This document shows, piece by piece, positions 1 through 7,651 of a stretch of 21,572 nt of DNA. The DNA comes from an uncultured Collinsella sp. (GTDB taxonomy: Bacteria; Actinomycetota; Coriobacteriia; Coriobacteriales; Coriobacteriaceae): positions 1 to 21,572 of the forward strand of contig UROZ01000023.1 of assembly GCA_900549655.1 (NCBI GenBank), read 5' to 3'. A program made the position numbers and the translations under genes. The notes below the pieces were generated by a model. That model had not been told where the DNA came from and did no database searches. It was given only the letters and a program-made list of their open reading frames with translations. Numbering within the stretch: the first letter of the stretch is position 1; every line of letters begins with the position of its first letter.

Positions 1-20
1 GGGAGCTTTCTCAACCAAAA

Positions 21-111
21 TGGCGGAGGAGGAGGGATTCGAACCCTCGTGACCTTATACAGGCCAAACGGTTTTCGAGACCGCCGCATTCAACCACTCT
101 GCCACCCCTCC
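21..111 (-). tRNA. tRNA-Ser (anticodon CGA)
   Basis: Read on the minus strand this 91-nt stretch folds as a class II (long variable arm) tRNA. The 7-bp acceptor stem starts GGAGGGG and closes on CTCCTCC. The anticodon stem GCGGT/ACCGT carries loop CTCGAAA, so the anticodon is CGA (complement of bases 75-77) and it decodes UCG. The T arm is GAGGG-TTCGAAT-CCCTC, the discriminator base is G, and CCA is encoded. The long variable arm agrees with serine identity. No clear promoter of its own is seen in the 48 bp between it and the upstream tRNA, so it may depend on read-through. Confidence 0.96.
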
Positions 112-120
112 GCGTGGGGT

Positions 121-150
121 AAAAACAAAGCAGGCTCAAAGGCCTGCTTT
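121..150 (-). terminator. Intrinsic terminator between the two tRNA-Ser genes
   Basis: On the minus strand a 9-bp stem AAAGCAGGC/GCCTGCTTT (142-150 with 127-135, 6-nt loop) is followed at once by GTTTTTAC, a short U-tract. It lies 10 nt downstream of the tRNA-Ser(GGA) 3' end and should end that transcript. The second tRNA would then need partial read-through or an unseen promoter. Confidence 0.8.
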
Positions 151-159
151 GGAATTAAC

Positions 160-250
160 TGGCGGAGAGTCAGGGATTTGAACCCTGGAGACGCTTTTGA
201 CGCCTACACGATTTCCAATCGTGCTCCTTCGGCCACTCGGACAACTCTCC
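160..250 (-). tRNA. tRNA-Ser (anticodon GGA)
   Basis: Read on the minus strand, a 91-nt class II tRNA. It begins GGAGAGT and ends ACTCTCC-G-CCA (CCA encoded). The anticodon stem CACGA/TCGTG holds loop TTGGAAA, so the anticodon is GGA, reading UCC/UCU. The T loop TTCAAAT is closed by stem CAGGG/CCCTG. A long variable arm confirms the serine type. It shares the start GGAGNG and the CTCCGCCA 3' end with the neighbouring tRNA-Ser(CGA), but the two differ through the body of the molecule. Confidence 0.96.
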
Positions 251-266
251 GTTAAATGCGAAAGTC

Positions 267-295
267 AGTATACACGAGGAATCGCAAAGTGCAAA
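267..295 (-). promoter_or_regulatory. Promoter of tRNA-Ser(GGA)
   Basis: On the minus strand, TTTGCA (290-295) and TATACT (267-272) are separated by exactly 17 nt. The -10 matches consensus at 5 of 6 positions. Transcription would start near 260, about 10 nt before the mature tRNA 5' end. Confidence 0.65.
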
Positions 296-644
296 CAGAA
301 AAGTTGGCATTTTTTGAAACGCTTGGCTTCGTGACGGGATCTAGAAGGCCAAAAACGGGCTCTGACCAGCATGGCTGCATGCAGCAAATTGTTCAAAATA
401 GGTATTTATAGACGACGTGTCAGCAATTTTAAAAATCTTTGAACGGTGTTGTGAGCCACTGGTATGCATTTCGCGACCACAGCCTTGCACTTGCTGACCT
501 GCGGTTCGATTTGGTTTGTCCCCGCAGCGCCGTATCTTGTCCACAGATCCGTCAAGCATTTGGTCAGCATTTGGTTGGAAGACGCATGAAGTGCCGTGTG
601 AGTATGAACATATGTGGAGGTCATGAGGTTGTAGCTGCACATTC

Positions 645-673
645 TTGCAGCCTGGGAGGTTGAAAGATATTAT
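645..673 (+). promoter_or_regulatory. Promoter of the rpsF-ssb-rpsR-rplI operon
   Basis: TTGCAG (645-650) and TATTAT (668-673) are spaced by 17 nt; the -10 fits consensus at 5 of 6 positions. The predicted start near 680 leaves a leader of about 65 nt that contains the hairpin at 690-718. A second inverted repeat, GCTGCA/TGCAGC (634-651), overlaps the -35 and could be an operator. Confidence 0.55.
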
Positions 674-689
674 TACCAAGTCTTTTCCT

Positions 690-718
690 GCTTCAGGCGC
701 ACCTTCACGACCTGAAGC
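690..718 (+). promoter_or_regulatory. Leader hairpin before rpsF (possible S6:S18 autoregulatory site)
   Basis: An 8-bp stem GCTTCAGG (690-697)/CCTGAAGC (711-718) closes a 13-nt loop. It has no U-tract and ends 14 nt before the Shine-Dalgarno sequence, so it looks like a translational control element rather than a terminator. Ribosomal proteins S6:S18 are known to bind the leader of their own mRNA in many bacteria. I infer this role from position and have not matched the published motif base by base. Confidence 0.4.
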
Positions 719-744
719 CACATTTGCCCAGAGGAGGTGACAAT

Positions 745-1038
745 ATGAAGGCTTATGAACTGCTGTTCTTTGTTGACCCGTCGCTCGACCCCGAGACTCG
801 TCTCGCTGTTATGAAGCGTATCGATACCACGATCGCTGAGGGCGCTGGCAAGGTCGACTCCGTTGACGAGTGGGGCAAGCGCAAGCTCGCCTACGAGATC
901 AACGACCTCACCGATGGTGACTACACCCTCATCAACTTCCACGCAGATCCTACCCAGATCGCCGAGCTTGATCGCGTCCTGCGCATCACCGACGCCGTGG
1001 TCCGCCACATGATCGTCCGTCGCGACGACCAGGAGTAA
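745..1038 (+). CDS. rpsF: 30S ribosomal protein S6
   Basis: The 97-residue product begins MKAYELLFFVDP and matches bacterial S6 in length and sequence, including the central WGKRKLAYEI segment and the C-terminal RxxDAVVRHM strand. S6 binds the platform of the 30S subunit together with S18. The ATG at 745 is chosen over an upstream in-frame TTG (724) because GGAGGTGA (733-740) lies at ideal distance and because S6 proteins start at this point. It is the first gene of a rpsF-ssb-rpsR-rplI operon with short gaps (48 nt to ssb). The next-but-one gene encodes its binding partner S18, the usual arrangement. Confidence 0.97.
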   Translation: MKAYELLFFVDPSLDPETRLAVMKRIDTTIAEGAGKVDSVDEWGKRKLAYEINDLTDGDYTLINFHADPTQIAELDRVLRITDAVVRHMIVRRDDQE

Positions 1039-1086
1039 GACTGTCGTTTTGGACTGGGCTTGTGCCCCAAGAGGAAGTAGTGAGTT

Positions 1087-1539
1087 ATGAGCATCAATCG
1101 AGTGAACATCACCGGTAACCTCACCCGCGATCCCGAGCTGCGCGCCACCGCCGGCGGAACCCAGGTTCTGTCCTTTGGCGTCGCCGTGAACGATCGTCGC
1201 CGCAACCCGCAGACTGGCGAGTGGGAGGACTATCCCAACTTTGTCGACTGCACCATGTTCGGCACCCGCGCCGAGGCCGTGAGCCGTTTCCTGGCAAAGG
1301 GAAACAAGGTCGCGATCGAGGGCAAGCTGCGCTACAGCTCTTGGGAGCGCGACGGCCAGCGCCGGAGCAAGCTTGAGGTCATCGTCGATGAGATCGAGTT
1401 TATGAGCTCCCGTGGTGGCCAGGGTGGCTACGACCAGGGCGGTTACGCCCCCGCAGCTTCCGCGCCCGCAGCACGTCCTGCCGCGCCGGTGGCTACGCCG
1501 CCCGCGGTCGACGTCTACGATGAGGACATCCCGTTCTAA
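1087..1539 (+). CDS. ssb: Single-stranded DNA-binding protein
   Basis: The 150-residue protein opens MSINRVNITGNLTRDPELR, the standard start of a bacterial SSB OB fold (about residues 1-110; NFVDCTMFGTRAE and GKLRYSSWERDG strands are visible). A Gly/Ala/Pro-rich linker with GGYDQGGYA repeats follows. It ends in the acidic tip DEDIPF, which in this family recruits replication and repair proteins. SSB coats single-stranded DNA during replication and repair, as a homotetramer. A purine-rich AGGAAG ribosome site lies about 10 nt upstream. Its place between rpsF and rpsR is a widely conserved arrangement. Confidence 0.97.
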   Translation: MSINRVNITGNLTRDPELRATAGGTQVLSFGVAVNDRRRNPQTGEWEDYPNFVDCTMFGTRAEAVSRFLAKGNKVAIEGKLRYSSWERDGQRRSKLEVIVDEIEFMSSRGGQGGYDQGGYAPAASAPAARPAAPVATPPAVDVYDEDIPF

Positions 1540-1566
1540 GGGTTGTTCACCTATTTTTGAGTGAGA

Positions 1567-1592
1567 GGCGGCTTCGGTTCGCCGAAGTTGCC
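1567..1592 (+). promoter_or_regulatory. Stem-loop immediately upstream of the rpsR ribosome binding site
   Basis: An 11-bp stem (1567-1577 with 1582-1592, including two adjacent G-U pairs) closes a TTCG tetraloop. It has no U-tract, so it should not terminate transcription. It ends 5 nt before the AAAGG ribosome site of rpsR and could tune rpsR translation or protect the mRNA. The role is inferred from position. Confidence 0.5.
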
Positions 1593-1611
1593 AAATGAAA
1601 GGTATTTTGAC

Positions 1612-1878
1612 ATGGCTAATGATTTTTCTGCACGTCAGCCGCGTCGTAAGTACTGCCAGTTCTGCAAGGAGAACACTGAGTTCATCGACTATAAGGACAC
1701 TCAGCTTCTCCGTAAGTACATGACCGACCGTGGCAAGATCAAGCCCCGTCGCGTCACTGGCGCTTGCACGCAGCATCAGCATGACATCGCCAACGCCATC
1801 AAGCGCGCCCGCGAGATGGCTCTCCTGCCGTACACCGTCCCCGTGGTTTCCTCTCGTGGCAACCGCGACCGCGGCTAA
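1612..1878 (+). CDS. rpsR: 30S ribosomal protein S18
   Basis: The 88-residue protein contains the S18 core: YCQFCKEN near residue 15, the DYKDTQLLRKYM segment and RRVTGACTQHQ. The cysteine pair CQFC plus the later Cys and His mark the zinc-ribbon (C+) form, as opposed to zinc-independent paralogues. The ATG at 1612 is chosen over an upstream in-frame GTG (1561). The upstream stretch is occupied by a stem-loop, AAAGG (1598-1602) is correctly placed for 1612, and S18 proteins start here. S18 pairs with S6 on the 30S platform. Confidence 0.96.
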   Translation: MANDFSARQPRRKYCQFCKENTEFIDYKDTQLLRKYMTDRGKIKPRRVTGACTQHQHDIANAIKRAREMALLPYTVPVVSSRGNRDRG

Positions 1879-1893
1879 GAAGGGAGACGCATC

Positions 1894-2433
1894 ATGAAGG
1901 TTATTCTTCTCGATGAGATCAAGGGCAAGGGCGGCGAGGGTGACGTCGTAGAGGTCGCTCAGGGTTACGCTGAGAACTTCCTGTTCCCCAAGAAGCTCGC
2001 TGTTGCCGCCACCAAGGGCAACCTCAAGCAGCTTGACGAGCGTCGCAACAACATCGCCAAGCGCGAGGCCGTCCGTCTGGCCACCGCCAACGAGACCAAG
2101 GCTGCCTTCGAGGGCAAGACGGTCACCGTTGACGTCAAGGTCGGCGACGAGGGCATCCTCTTTGGCTCCGTTACCGCCGCTATGATCGCTGACGCCATCA
2201 AGGCTCAGCTCGGTATGGACATCGACCGCAAGCGCGTCGAGCTCGGTAAGCCCATCAAGGTTGCCGGTGCCCACACCGTTGCCATCTCGCTGTACCGCGA
2301 GATCAAGGCCGAGGTTGTCGTTCTCGTCGGCGTTACCGCCGAGGAGCTCGCTGCCGAGGCTGAGGTCGAGGAGGCCGCTGAGGTCGCCGAGGCCGAGACC
2401 GCCGAGGTCGAGACTGAGGCTGCTGCCGAGTAG
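1894..2433 (+). CDS. rplI: 50S ribosomal protein L9
   Basis: The protein begins MKVILLDEIKGKGGEGDVVEV, the L9 N-terminal domain with its GxxGDxVxVxxGYxxNFLxPK motif, followed by the long connecting helix and a C-terminal domain ending near residue 145. L9 spans the L1 region of the 50S subunit and helps maintain reading frame. At 179 residues it is about 30 longer than the usual 148-150. The extra part is an acidic Ala/Glu tail from about residue 150 (EEAAEVAEAETAEVETEAAAE-like). A GGGAGA ribosome site precedes the ATG, 15 nt after rpsR. Confidence 0.96.
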   Translation: MKVILLDEIKGKGGEGDVVEVAQGYAENFLFPKKLAVAATKGNLKQLDERRNNIAKREAVRLATANETKAAFEGKTVTVDVKVGDEGILFGSVTAAMIADAIKAQLGMDIDRKRVELGKPIKVAGAHTVAISLYREIKAEVVVLVGVTAEELAAEAEVEEAAEVAEAETAEVETEAAAE

Positions 2434-2465
2434 CATTTGCTGCAACGCAACAATCTTGTTCTAAG

Positions 2466-2504
2466 AAGGGCGCTCTGGGAAACCAGGGCGCCCTTTTGTT
2501 TTTT
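2466..2504 (+). terminator. Intrinsic terminator of the rpsF operon
   Basis: A 13-bp stem (2466-2478 with 2483-2495, one G-U pair) closes a GAAA tetraloop and runs into TTTTGTTTTTT. It ends the rpsF-rplI transcript, so dnaB must have its own promoter. Confidence 0.95.
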
Positions 2505-2523
2505 GCGCTGAGTGAGTGTCATG

Positions 2524-2556
2524 GTGAACGTTGCGTCGAAGTCCTATATACAGGAC
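2524..2556 (+). promoter_or_regulatory. Possible dnaB promoter with an inverted repeat
   Basis: GTGAAC (2524-2529) and TATACA (2547-2552) are 17 nt apart. The -10 sits inside an inverted repeat GTCCT/AGGAC (2541-2556), which could be an operator. An alternative extended -10, TGATACTAT, lies at 2617-2624, closer to the gene. Neither is strong; some promoter is needed because of the terminator upstream. Confidence 0.35.
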
Positions 2557-2657
2557 CGTTCATCCGTTTGGTTCGGTGATGATTGGCGACGCGCGGCGCG
2601 TTTTGGGACCGTAGCTGATACTATGGATGCTCGCAAGCGATATGAATGAGGATGCTC

Positions 2658-4049
2658 ATGGCATATGACGATAGGGAGACCGGGCTGACGGTCGAGGACC
2701 GCGGCTCAAAGTTGGGTCTTCCCCAAAACCAAGATGCAGAGGCCAATGTGCTGGCCGCTATGCTGCTATCGCCCGAGGTGGTCGAAGAAGCCCAGGTCGA
2801 GCTGCAGCCCGATGACTTCTACCGGCCCATTCATAAGACCATCTATACCGCGATGGTCGATATGTACAACAGCCGCATTCCCATCGACTCCATCTCGCTG
2901 ATCGATTACCTGCGAAGCATCAACAAGCTCGATGCCGTGGGCGGCGAAGCGTACATTTTGGAGTTGATGGGTCAGACCCTGTCGCTCGTCAACTGGCAGC
3001 ATCATGCCGCCATCGTTCGCCGCGATTCGATGCTGCGTGAGCTGATCGGCGCCACCAACGAGATCAACGCGCTGGCATATAATGCCCCCACCGACACCAA
3101 AGAGGTTGTCGAGCTGGCCGAGAGCAAGCTGCTCAAGGTTACGGCGCGCGAGGTCAAGTCGAGTTACAAGACGTTGACCGAGTTTATGGTCGAGGCCTAT
3201 AACGAGGCCGAGGAAGTGTGCCAGGCCGGTGGCCAGGCTGCGGGCGTGCCCACGGGCTTCCCGTCGCTCGACCGCATGCTCATGGGCTTCCGCGAGGGTC
3301 AGCTCATCATTATCGGCGCCCGTCCTGCTGTAGGTAAGACGTCGTTCGCTCTGAACCTGGCACTTAACGCTGCCGCTGCTGGTTATACCGTCGGCTTCTT
3401 CTCGCTGGAGATGTCGGGCAAGGAAATTGCCCAGCGTCTGATTTGCGCCTACGCCATGATCTCGATCAGTGACTTCCGCATGGGCCGTATTAGCCCCGAA
3501 CAGTGGGCCAATATCAACGAGGCCACGCAGACCTTGTCCAAGCTCGATATTCTGATTGACGATACGCCCGGCACCACAGTGACCGAGATTCGCGCCAAGA
3601 GCCGCCGTATGCTCCATAACAAGGAGAAGGCAATCATCATCCTGGACTACCTGCAGCTGGTGAGTCCTCCGCCGGGACGCCGCTCCGAGAGCCGTACCGT
3701 CGAGGTCTCGGAGATGTCGCGTGGTTTGAAGATCATGGCCAAGGAGCTCAAGATCCCGCTCATCGCGCTGTCACAGCTCTCGCGTCAGGTCGAATCCCGT
3801 ACCGGCAAGCGCCCGCAGCTTTCCGACCTTCGTGAATCGGGCTCCATCGAGCAGGACGCCGATATCGTTATGTTCTTGGACCGCTCCGCCGACGAGGCCG
3901 AAGCCTCGCGCGACGATCGACCCGACGAGGGCGTTACACGTATCGTCGTGGCCAAGAACCGTTCGGGCCCGATCGGCGACGTCGACCTGATGTTCCTGCC
4001 GGCATCCACCAAGTTCTATGAGCTTGATGGGGCACATGCCGAGGAGTAG
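2658..4049 (+). CDS. dnaB: Replicative DNA helicase
   Basis: The product is about 463 residues and matches DnaB in length. The N-terminal DnaB domain (about residues 15-120: LPQNQDAEANVLAAMLLSPEVV) is followed by a RecA-like ATPase with Walker A GARPAVGKTS (near residue 220), Walker B IIILDYLQLV (near 330) and the LSQLSRQVE and DLRESGSIEQDADI motifs. It unwinds DNA at the fork as a hexamer and works with primase. Three in-frame ATGs occur at 2646, 2652 and 2658; I choose 2658 because GAGGA (2648-2652) is placed for it, while 2646 has no ribosome site. No intein is present in the usual DnaB insertion sites. Confidence 0.95.
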   Translation: MAYDDRETGLTVEDRGSKLGLPQNQDAEANVLAAMLLSPEVVEEAQVELQPDDFYRPIHKTIYTAMVDMYNSRIPIDSISLIDYLRSINKLDAVGGEAYILELMGQTLSLVNWQHHAAIVRRDSMLRELIGATNEINALAYNAPTDTKEVVELAESKLLKVTAREVKSSYKTLTEFMVEAYNEAEEVCQAGGQAAGVPTGFPSLDRMLMGFREGQLIIIGARPAVGKTSFALNLALNAAAAGYTVGFFSLEMSGKEIAQRLICAYAMISISDFRMGRISPEQWANINEATQTLSKLDILIDDTPGTTVTEIRAKSRRMLHNKEKAIIILDYLQLVSPPPGRRSESRTVEVSEMSRGLKIMAKELKIPLIALSQLSRQVESRTGKRPQLSDLRESGSIEQDADIVMFLDRSADEAEASRDDRPDEGVTRIVVAKNRSGPIGDVDLMFLPASTKFYELDGAHAEE

Positions 4050-4076
4050 GACAGGCGCCCGTTGCACGGGTATACT
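4048..4076 (+). promoter_or_regulatory. purA promoter with an inverted repeat in the spacer
   Basis: AGGACA (4048-4053) and TATACT (4071-4076) are separated by 17 nt; the -10 is 5/6 and the -35 4/6 to consensus. The spacer contains a perfect inverted repeat CCCGT-TGC-ACGGG (4058-4070), a plausible repressor site. The -35 overlaps the dnaB stop codon. Confidence 0.6.
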
Positions 4077-4142
4077 GGGAATGTTTTGTGCTTCTGCGTG
4101 CCGGCATGGCGCGTAGACAGGCCATGAATGTAAGGAGTAAAC

Positions 4143-5429
<1,287 letters not shown>

Positions 5430-5451
5430 TCGGGACTATTTGGTTATTGCG

Positions 5452-5493
5452 ATATACCCCTTTGCAGCCCAAGCGGGCGGCCGAGGGGTATAT
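5452..5493 (+). terminator. Long hairpin after purA (weak terminator or attenuator)
   Basis: A perfect 10-bp stem ATATACCCCT (5452-5461)/AGGGGTATAT (5484-5493) encloses a 22-nt loop that contains a further small stem GCCC/GGGC (5468-5479). Only two T residues of tail follow, then GCTTG, so termination would be inefficient. A second hairpin GGCTCGC/GCGAGCC (5506-5524) lies just downstream, 11 nt before the purD Shine-Dalgarno sequence. Together they fill the purA-purD gap. Confidence 0.5.
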
Positions 5494-5547
5494 TTGCTTG
5501 CAAAGGGCTCGCGCGGAGCGAGCCGTTAATCCATAGAGGAGGCACCC

Positions 5548-6852
5548 TTGAAGGCGGACACTCAAACCATCGACATCCTGTTGTTGGGCAGCGGCGGCCG
5601 TGAGCATGCTTTGGCAGCTAAGCTCGCAGCATCACCGCGCGCCGGCAAGCTCTACATTGCGCCGGGTAACGGCGGCACCGCGAGCTGCGGCGAGAACGTT
5701 GTTCTCGACGACTGCGATCCTGCAGCCGTGGCGGCGTTTGCGCAGAGCCACGGATGCGGACTCGTGGTAATTGGCCCCGAGGCTCCGCTCGTGGCGGGCG
5801 TGGCCGACGCCGTGCGCGCGGCGGGTATTCCCTGCTTTGGCCCGGGTGCCGAGGGCGCCCAGATGGAGGGCTCCAAGCTGTTCTCCAAGCAGCTCATGGA
5901 GCGCGCCGGTATCCCGACGGCAGCCTACGGCTCGTTTACCGACGAGGCTTCGGCTCTCGCCTACGTGCGCGAGCAGGGCGCCCCGCTGGTCGTAAAGGCC
6001 GACGGCCTTGCCGCGGGCAAGGGCGTTATCGTGGCGACCGAACTTGAGCAGGCCGAGGAGGCCGTGCGCGAGTGCTTTGGCGGCACCTTTGGCGATGCCG
6101 GCAACACCGTGGTTATCGAGGAGATGCTCGTTGGTCCCGAGTGCTCGCTGCTGGCCTTTACCGACGGCAAGACCGTGCGCCCCATGGCTACCTCGCAGGA
6201 CCACAAGCGCGCGCTTGAGGGCGACCTTGGTCCCAACACCGGCGGCATGGGCGTCTACAGCCCGGTGCCCATCGTGACTGACGAGGAGCACGCCACCATG
6301 GTGGCGGTCATGGAGCAGACCGTGGCCGAGCTCGCTGTCGAGGGTATCGACTACCGCGGCTGCCTGTACGGCGGCTTTATGCTCACCCCCGCCGGTCCCA
6401 AGGTGCTGGAGTTCAATGCCCGCTTTGGCGACCCCGAGACGCAGGTCGTGCTGCCGCGCCTTAAGAACGACCTGGTCGAGGTCATGCTGGCTTGTGCCAA
6501 CTGCGAGCTCGATCAGATTGAGCTCGACTGGCGTGACGAGTGGGCCGTGGCCGTTGTCCTGACGAGCGCGGGCTACCCCGGCAGCTACGAGAAAGGAAAG
6601 GTCATCACCGGTATTGAGGATGCCGAGGCCATGGAGAACGTGACCGTGTACCATGCGGGAACTGCCGTGGTGGACGGTCAGCTCGTGACCAATGGCGGCC
6701 GCGTGCTTGCCGTGACCGCTCTGGGCGACACGTTCGAGAACGCTCGCAACCTTGCCTACGAGGCCTGCGAGAAGATTGATTTTGAGGGCAAGACCCTGCG
6801 TCACGACATCGGCCTGCGCGCGCTGCGCGGCCGCGACGCCTGGGATGCCTAA
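5548..6852 (+). CDS. purD: Phosphoribosylamine-glycine ligase (GAR synthetase)
   Basis: The 434-residue protein is an ATP-grasp ligase that joins glycine to phosphoribosylamine, the second step of purine synthesis. It shows the N-terminal GSGGREHAL (residues 14-22), KADGLAAGKGV of the ATP-binding domain (near 150), DHKRALEGDLGPNTGGMG (near 220) and EFNARFGDPETQ (near 289), which binds metal and ATP. The start is a TTG codon, chosen because AGAGGAGG (5535-5542) is 5 nt upstream and the conserved N-terminal strand begins 8 codons later. A rare start on a housekeeping gene may lower expression. Confidence 0.96.
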   Translation: MKADTQTIDILLLGSGGREHALAAKLAASPRAGKLYIAPGNGGTASCGENVVLDDCDPAAVAAFAQSHGCGLVVIGPEAPLVAGVADAVRAAGIPCFGPGAEGAQMEGSKLFSKQLMERAGIPTAAYGSFTDEASALAYVREQGAPLVVKADGLAAGKGVIVATELEQAEEAVRECFGGTFGDAGNTVVIEEMLVGPECSLLAFTDGKTVRPMATSQDHKRALEGDLGPNTGGMGVYSPVPIVTDEEHATMVAVMEQTVAELAVEGIDYRGCLYGGFMLTPAGPKVLEFNARFGDPETQVVLPRLKNDLVEVMLACANCELDQIELDWRDEWAVAVVLTSAGYPGSYEKGKVITGIEDAEAMENVTVYHAGTAVVDGQLVTNGGRVLAVTALGDTFENARNLAYEACEKIDFEGKTLRHDIGLRALRGRDAWDA

Positions 6853-6873
6853 AATCCGAGAGGAATGAGACGG

Positions 6874-7569
6874 ATGGACGAGAAGAACGAAGAGCTCGTG
6901 GACGCGCAGATCGTCGAAGAGGACAGCCGCGTGTATGGGCACGCCGAGGGCGAGCCTGGTGGCGAGGTCGCTGACGAGCCGGCGCTGGTGCTGGGCGATG
7001 ACGACCCGCACGATGCCGAGCTGCACGAGAAGATTCTTTCGGAGGAGTGCGCCTGGAAGGGCAAGATCCTCGACGTCCACCGTCTTGAGGTTGAGCTGCC
7101 CAACGGTCGCCGTAGCGCCCGCGATATCGTTCGCCATCCGGGTGCGGCGGCTGTTGTGGCACTGACCGAGAGCGGCAAGATCGTACTGGTGCGTCAGTAC
7201 CGCACCGCCATCGACCGCGTGACGGTCGAGATTCCTGCCGGCAAGCTCGACCCGGGCGAGGACCCGCTCGATTGCGCCAAGCGCGAACTGCATGAGGAGA
7301 CGGGCTTTAGGGCCGGTCGCATTCGCTTTTTGACGTCGATTGTCACGTCCTGCGGCTTCTGCGACGAGATCATTCACATCTACCTGGCCACCAAGCTCGA
7401 GTTCGATGCACCCAACCCCGATGATGACGAGTTTGTCAACGTGGACCTCGTGCCGCTGCACGAGCTGATCGACGCCGTGCTCGACGGCAAGATCGAAGAC
7501 GCCAAGACCGTCGTAGGCGCGCTTGCCTGCGACAGCATCGCGCACCGCCTTGGGGGCACGGAGCTTTAA
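6874..7569 (+). CDS. Nudix hydrolase, ADP-ribose pyrophosphatase-like
   Basis: The Nudix box is complete (about residues 123-145): G-x5-E-x7-RELHEETGF. With the preceding EIPAGKLDPGED and the segment VLVRQYRTAIDRVTVE this is the ADP-ribose/nucleoside-diphosphate-sugar pyrophosphatase type, which splits ADP-ribose to AMP and ribose-5-phosphate. The protein is about 231 residues; roughly the first 60 are an acidic, probably disordered extension not found in typical ADPRases of 170-210 residues. ATG 6874 is preferred over 6865 because GAGAGG (6858-6863) lies 10 nt before it. It starts 21 nt after purD and is probably co-transcribed with it. Substrate is inferred. Confidence 0.85.
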   Translation: MDEKNEELVDAQIVEEDSRVYGHAEGEPGGEVADEPALVLGDDDPHDAELHEKILSEECAWKGKILDVHRLEVELPNGRRSARDIVRHPGAAAVVALTESGKIVLVRQYRTAIDRVTVEIPAGKLDPGEDPLDCAKRELHEETGFRAGRIRFLTSIVTSCGFCDEIIHIYLATKLEFDAPNPDDDEFVNVDLVPLHELIDAVLDGKIEDAKTVVGALACDSIAHRLGGTEL

Positions 7570-7581
7570 CGAGTGGGGATA

Positions 7582-7620
7582 GCCCTGGGACAAGTACTAC
7601 TGATTGCTTTGTCCCAGGGC
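7582..7620 (+). terminator. Hairpin after the Nudix gene, probable terminator
   Basis: A perfect 12-bp stem GCCCTGGGACAA (7582-7593)/TTGTCCCAGGGC (7609-7620) with a 15-nt loop. No continuous U-tract follows, only a T-rich CTTACGTTGCTGATATTTCTTT, so termination may be partial or the element may serve as an mRNA end stabiliser. Confidence 0.5.
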
Positions 7621-7651
7621 CTTACGTTGCTGATATTTCTTTGAGGATCAC

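Larger units (their letters stand above)
251..744. other. Non-coding region between tRNA-Ser genes and rpsF
   Basis: No convincing gene is seen in about 490 bases; the open frames here have no family resemblance and no ribosome binding sites. The left part holds the minus-strand tRNA promoter, and the right end the rpsF promoter and leader. In between are a perfect 12-bp palindrome GCTGCATGCAGC (374-385), inverted repeats GTTCAAA (391-397)/TTTGAAC (438-444) and AAATTG (386-391)/CAATTT (424-429), and a tandem copy of AGCATTTGGT (555-576, period 11). The AT-rich 386-444 part with nested inverted repeats could be a control region or a small-RNA gene, but nothing identifies it. Confidence 0.5.

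Noticed and set aside
160..250. Use of the tRNA-Ser genes as an attachment site for an integrated element
   Set aside because: No duplicated tRNA 3' end and no integrase gene is visible near them; the flanking genes are housekeeping.
537..545. TTGTCCACA, one mismatch from a DnaA box, near the rpsF-dnaB cluster
   Set aside because: A single site without a cluster of boxes, an AT-rich unwinding element or a neighbouring dnaA/dnaN gene does not support a replication origin.
439..663. A 74-codon open frame before rpsF
   Set aside because: It has no ribosome binding site, its composition is atypical, and it overlaps the rpsF promoter and the inverted repeats.
2646..4049. Possible intein in dnaB
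   Set aside because: The protein has normal length and the Walker A and later motifs are uninterrupted.
5506..5524. Riboswitch before purD
   Set aside because: Only two simple hairpins are present in the 118-nt gap; there is no multi-helix junction or recognisable purine, PRPP or glycine aptamer core.
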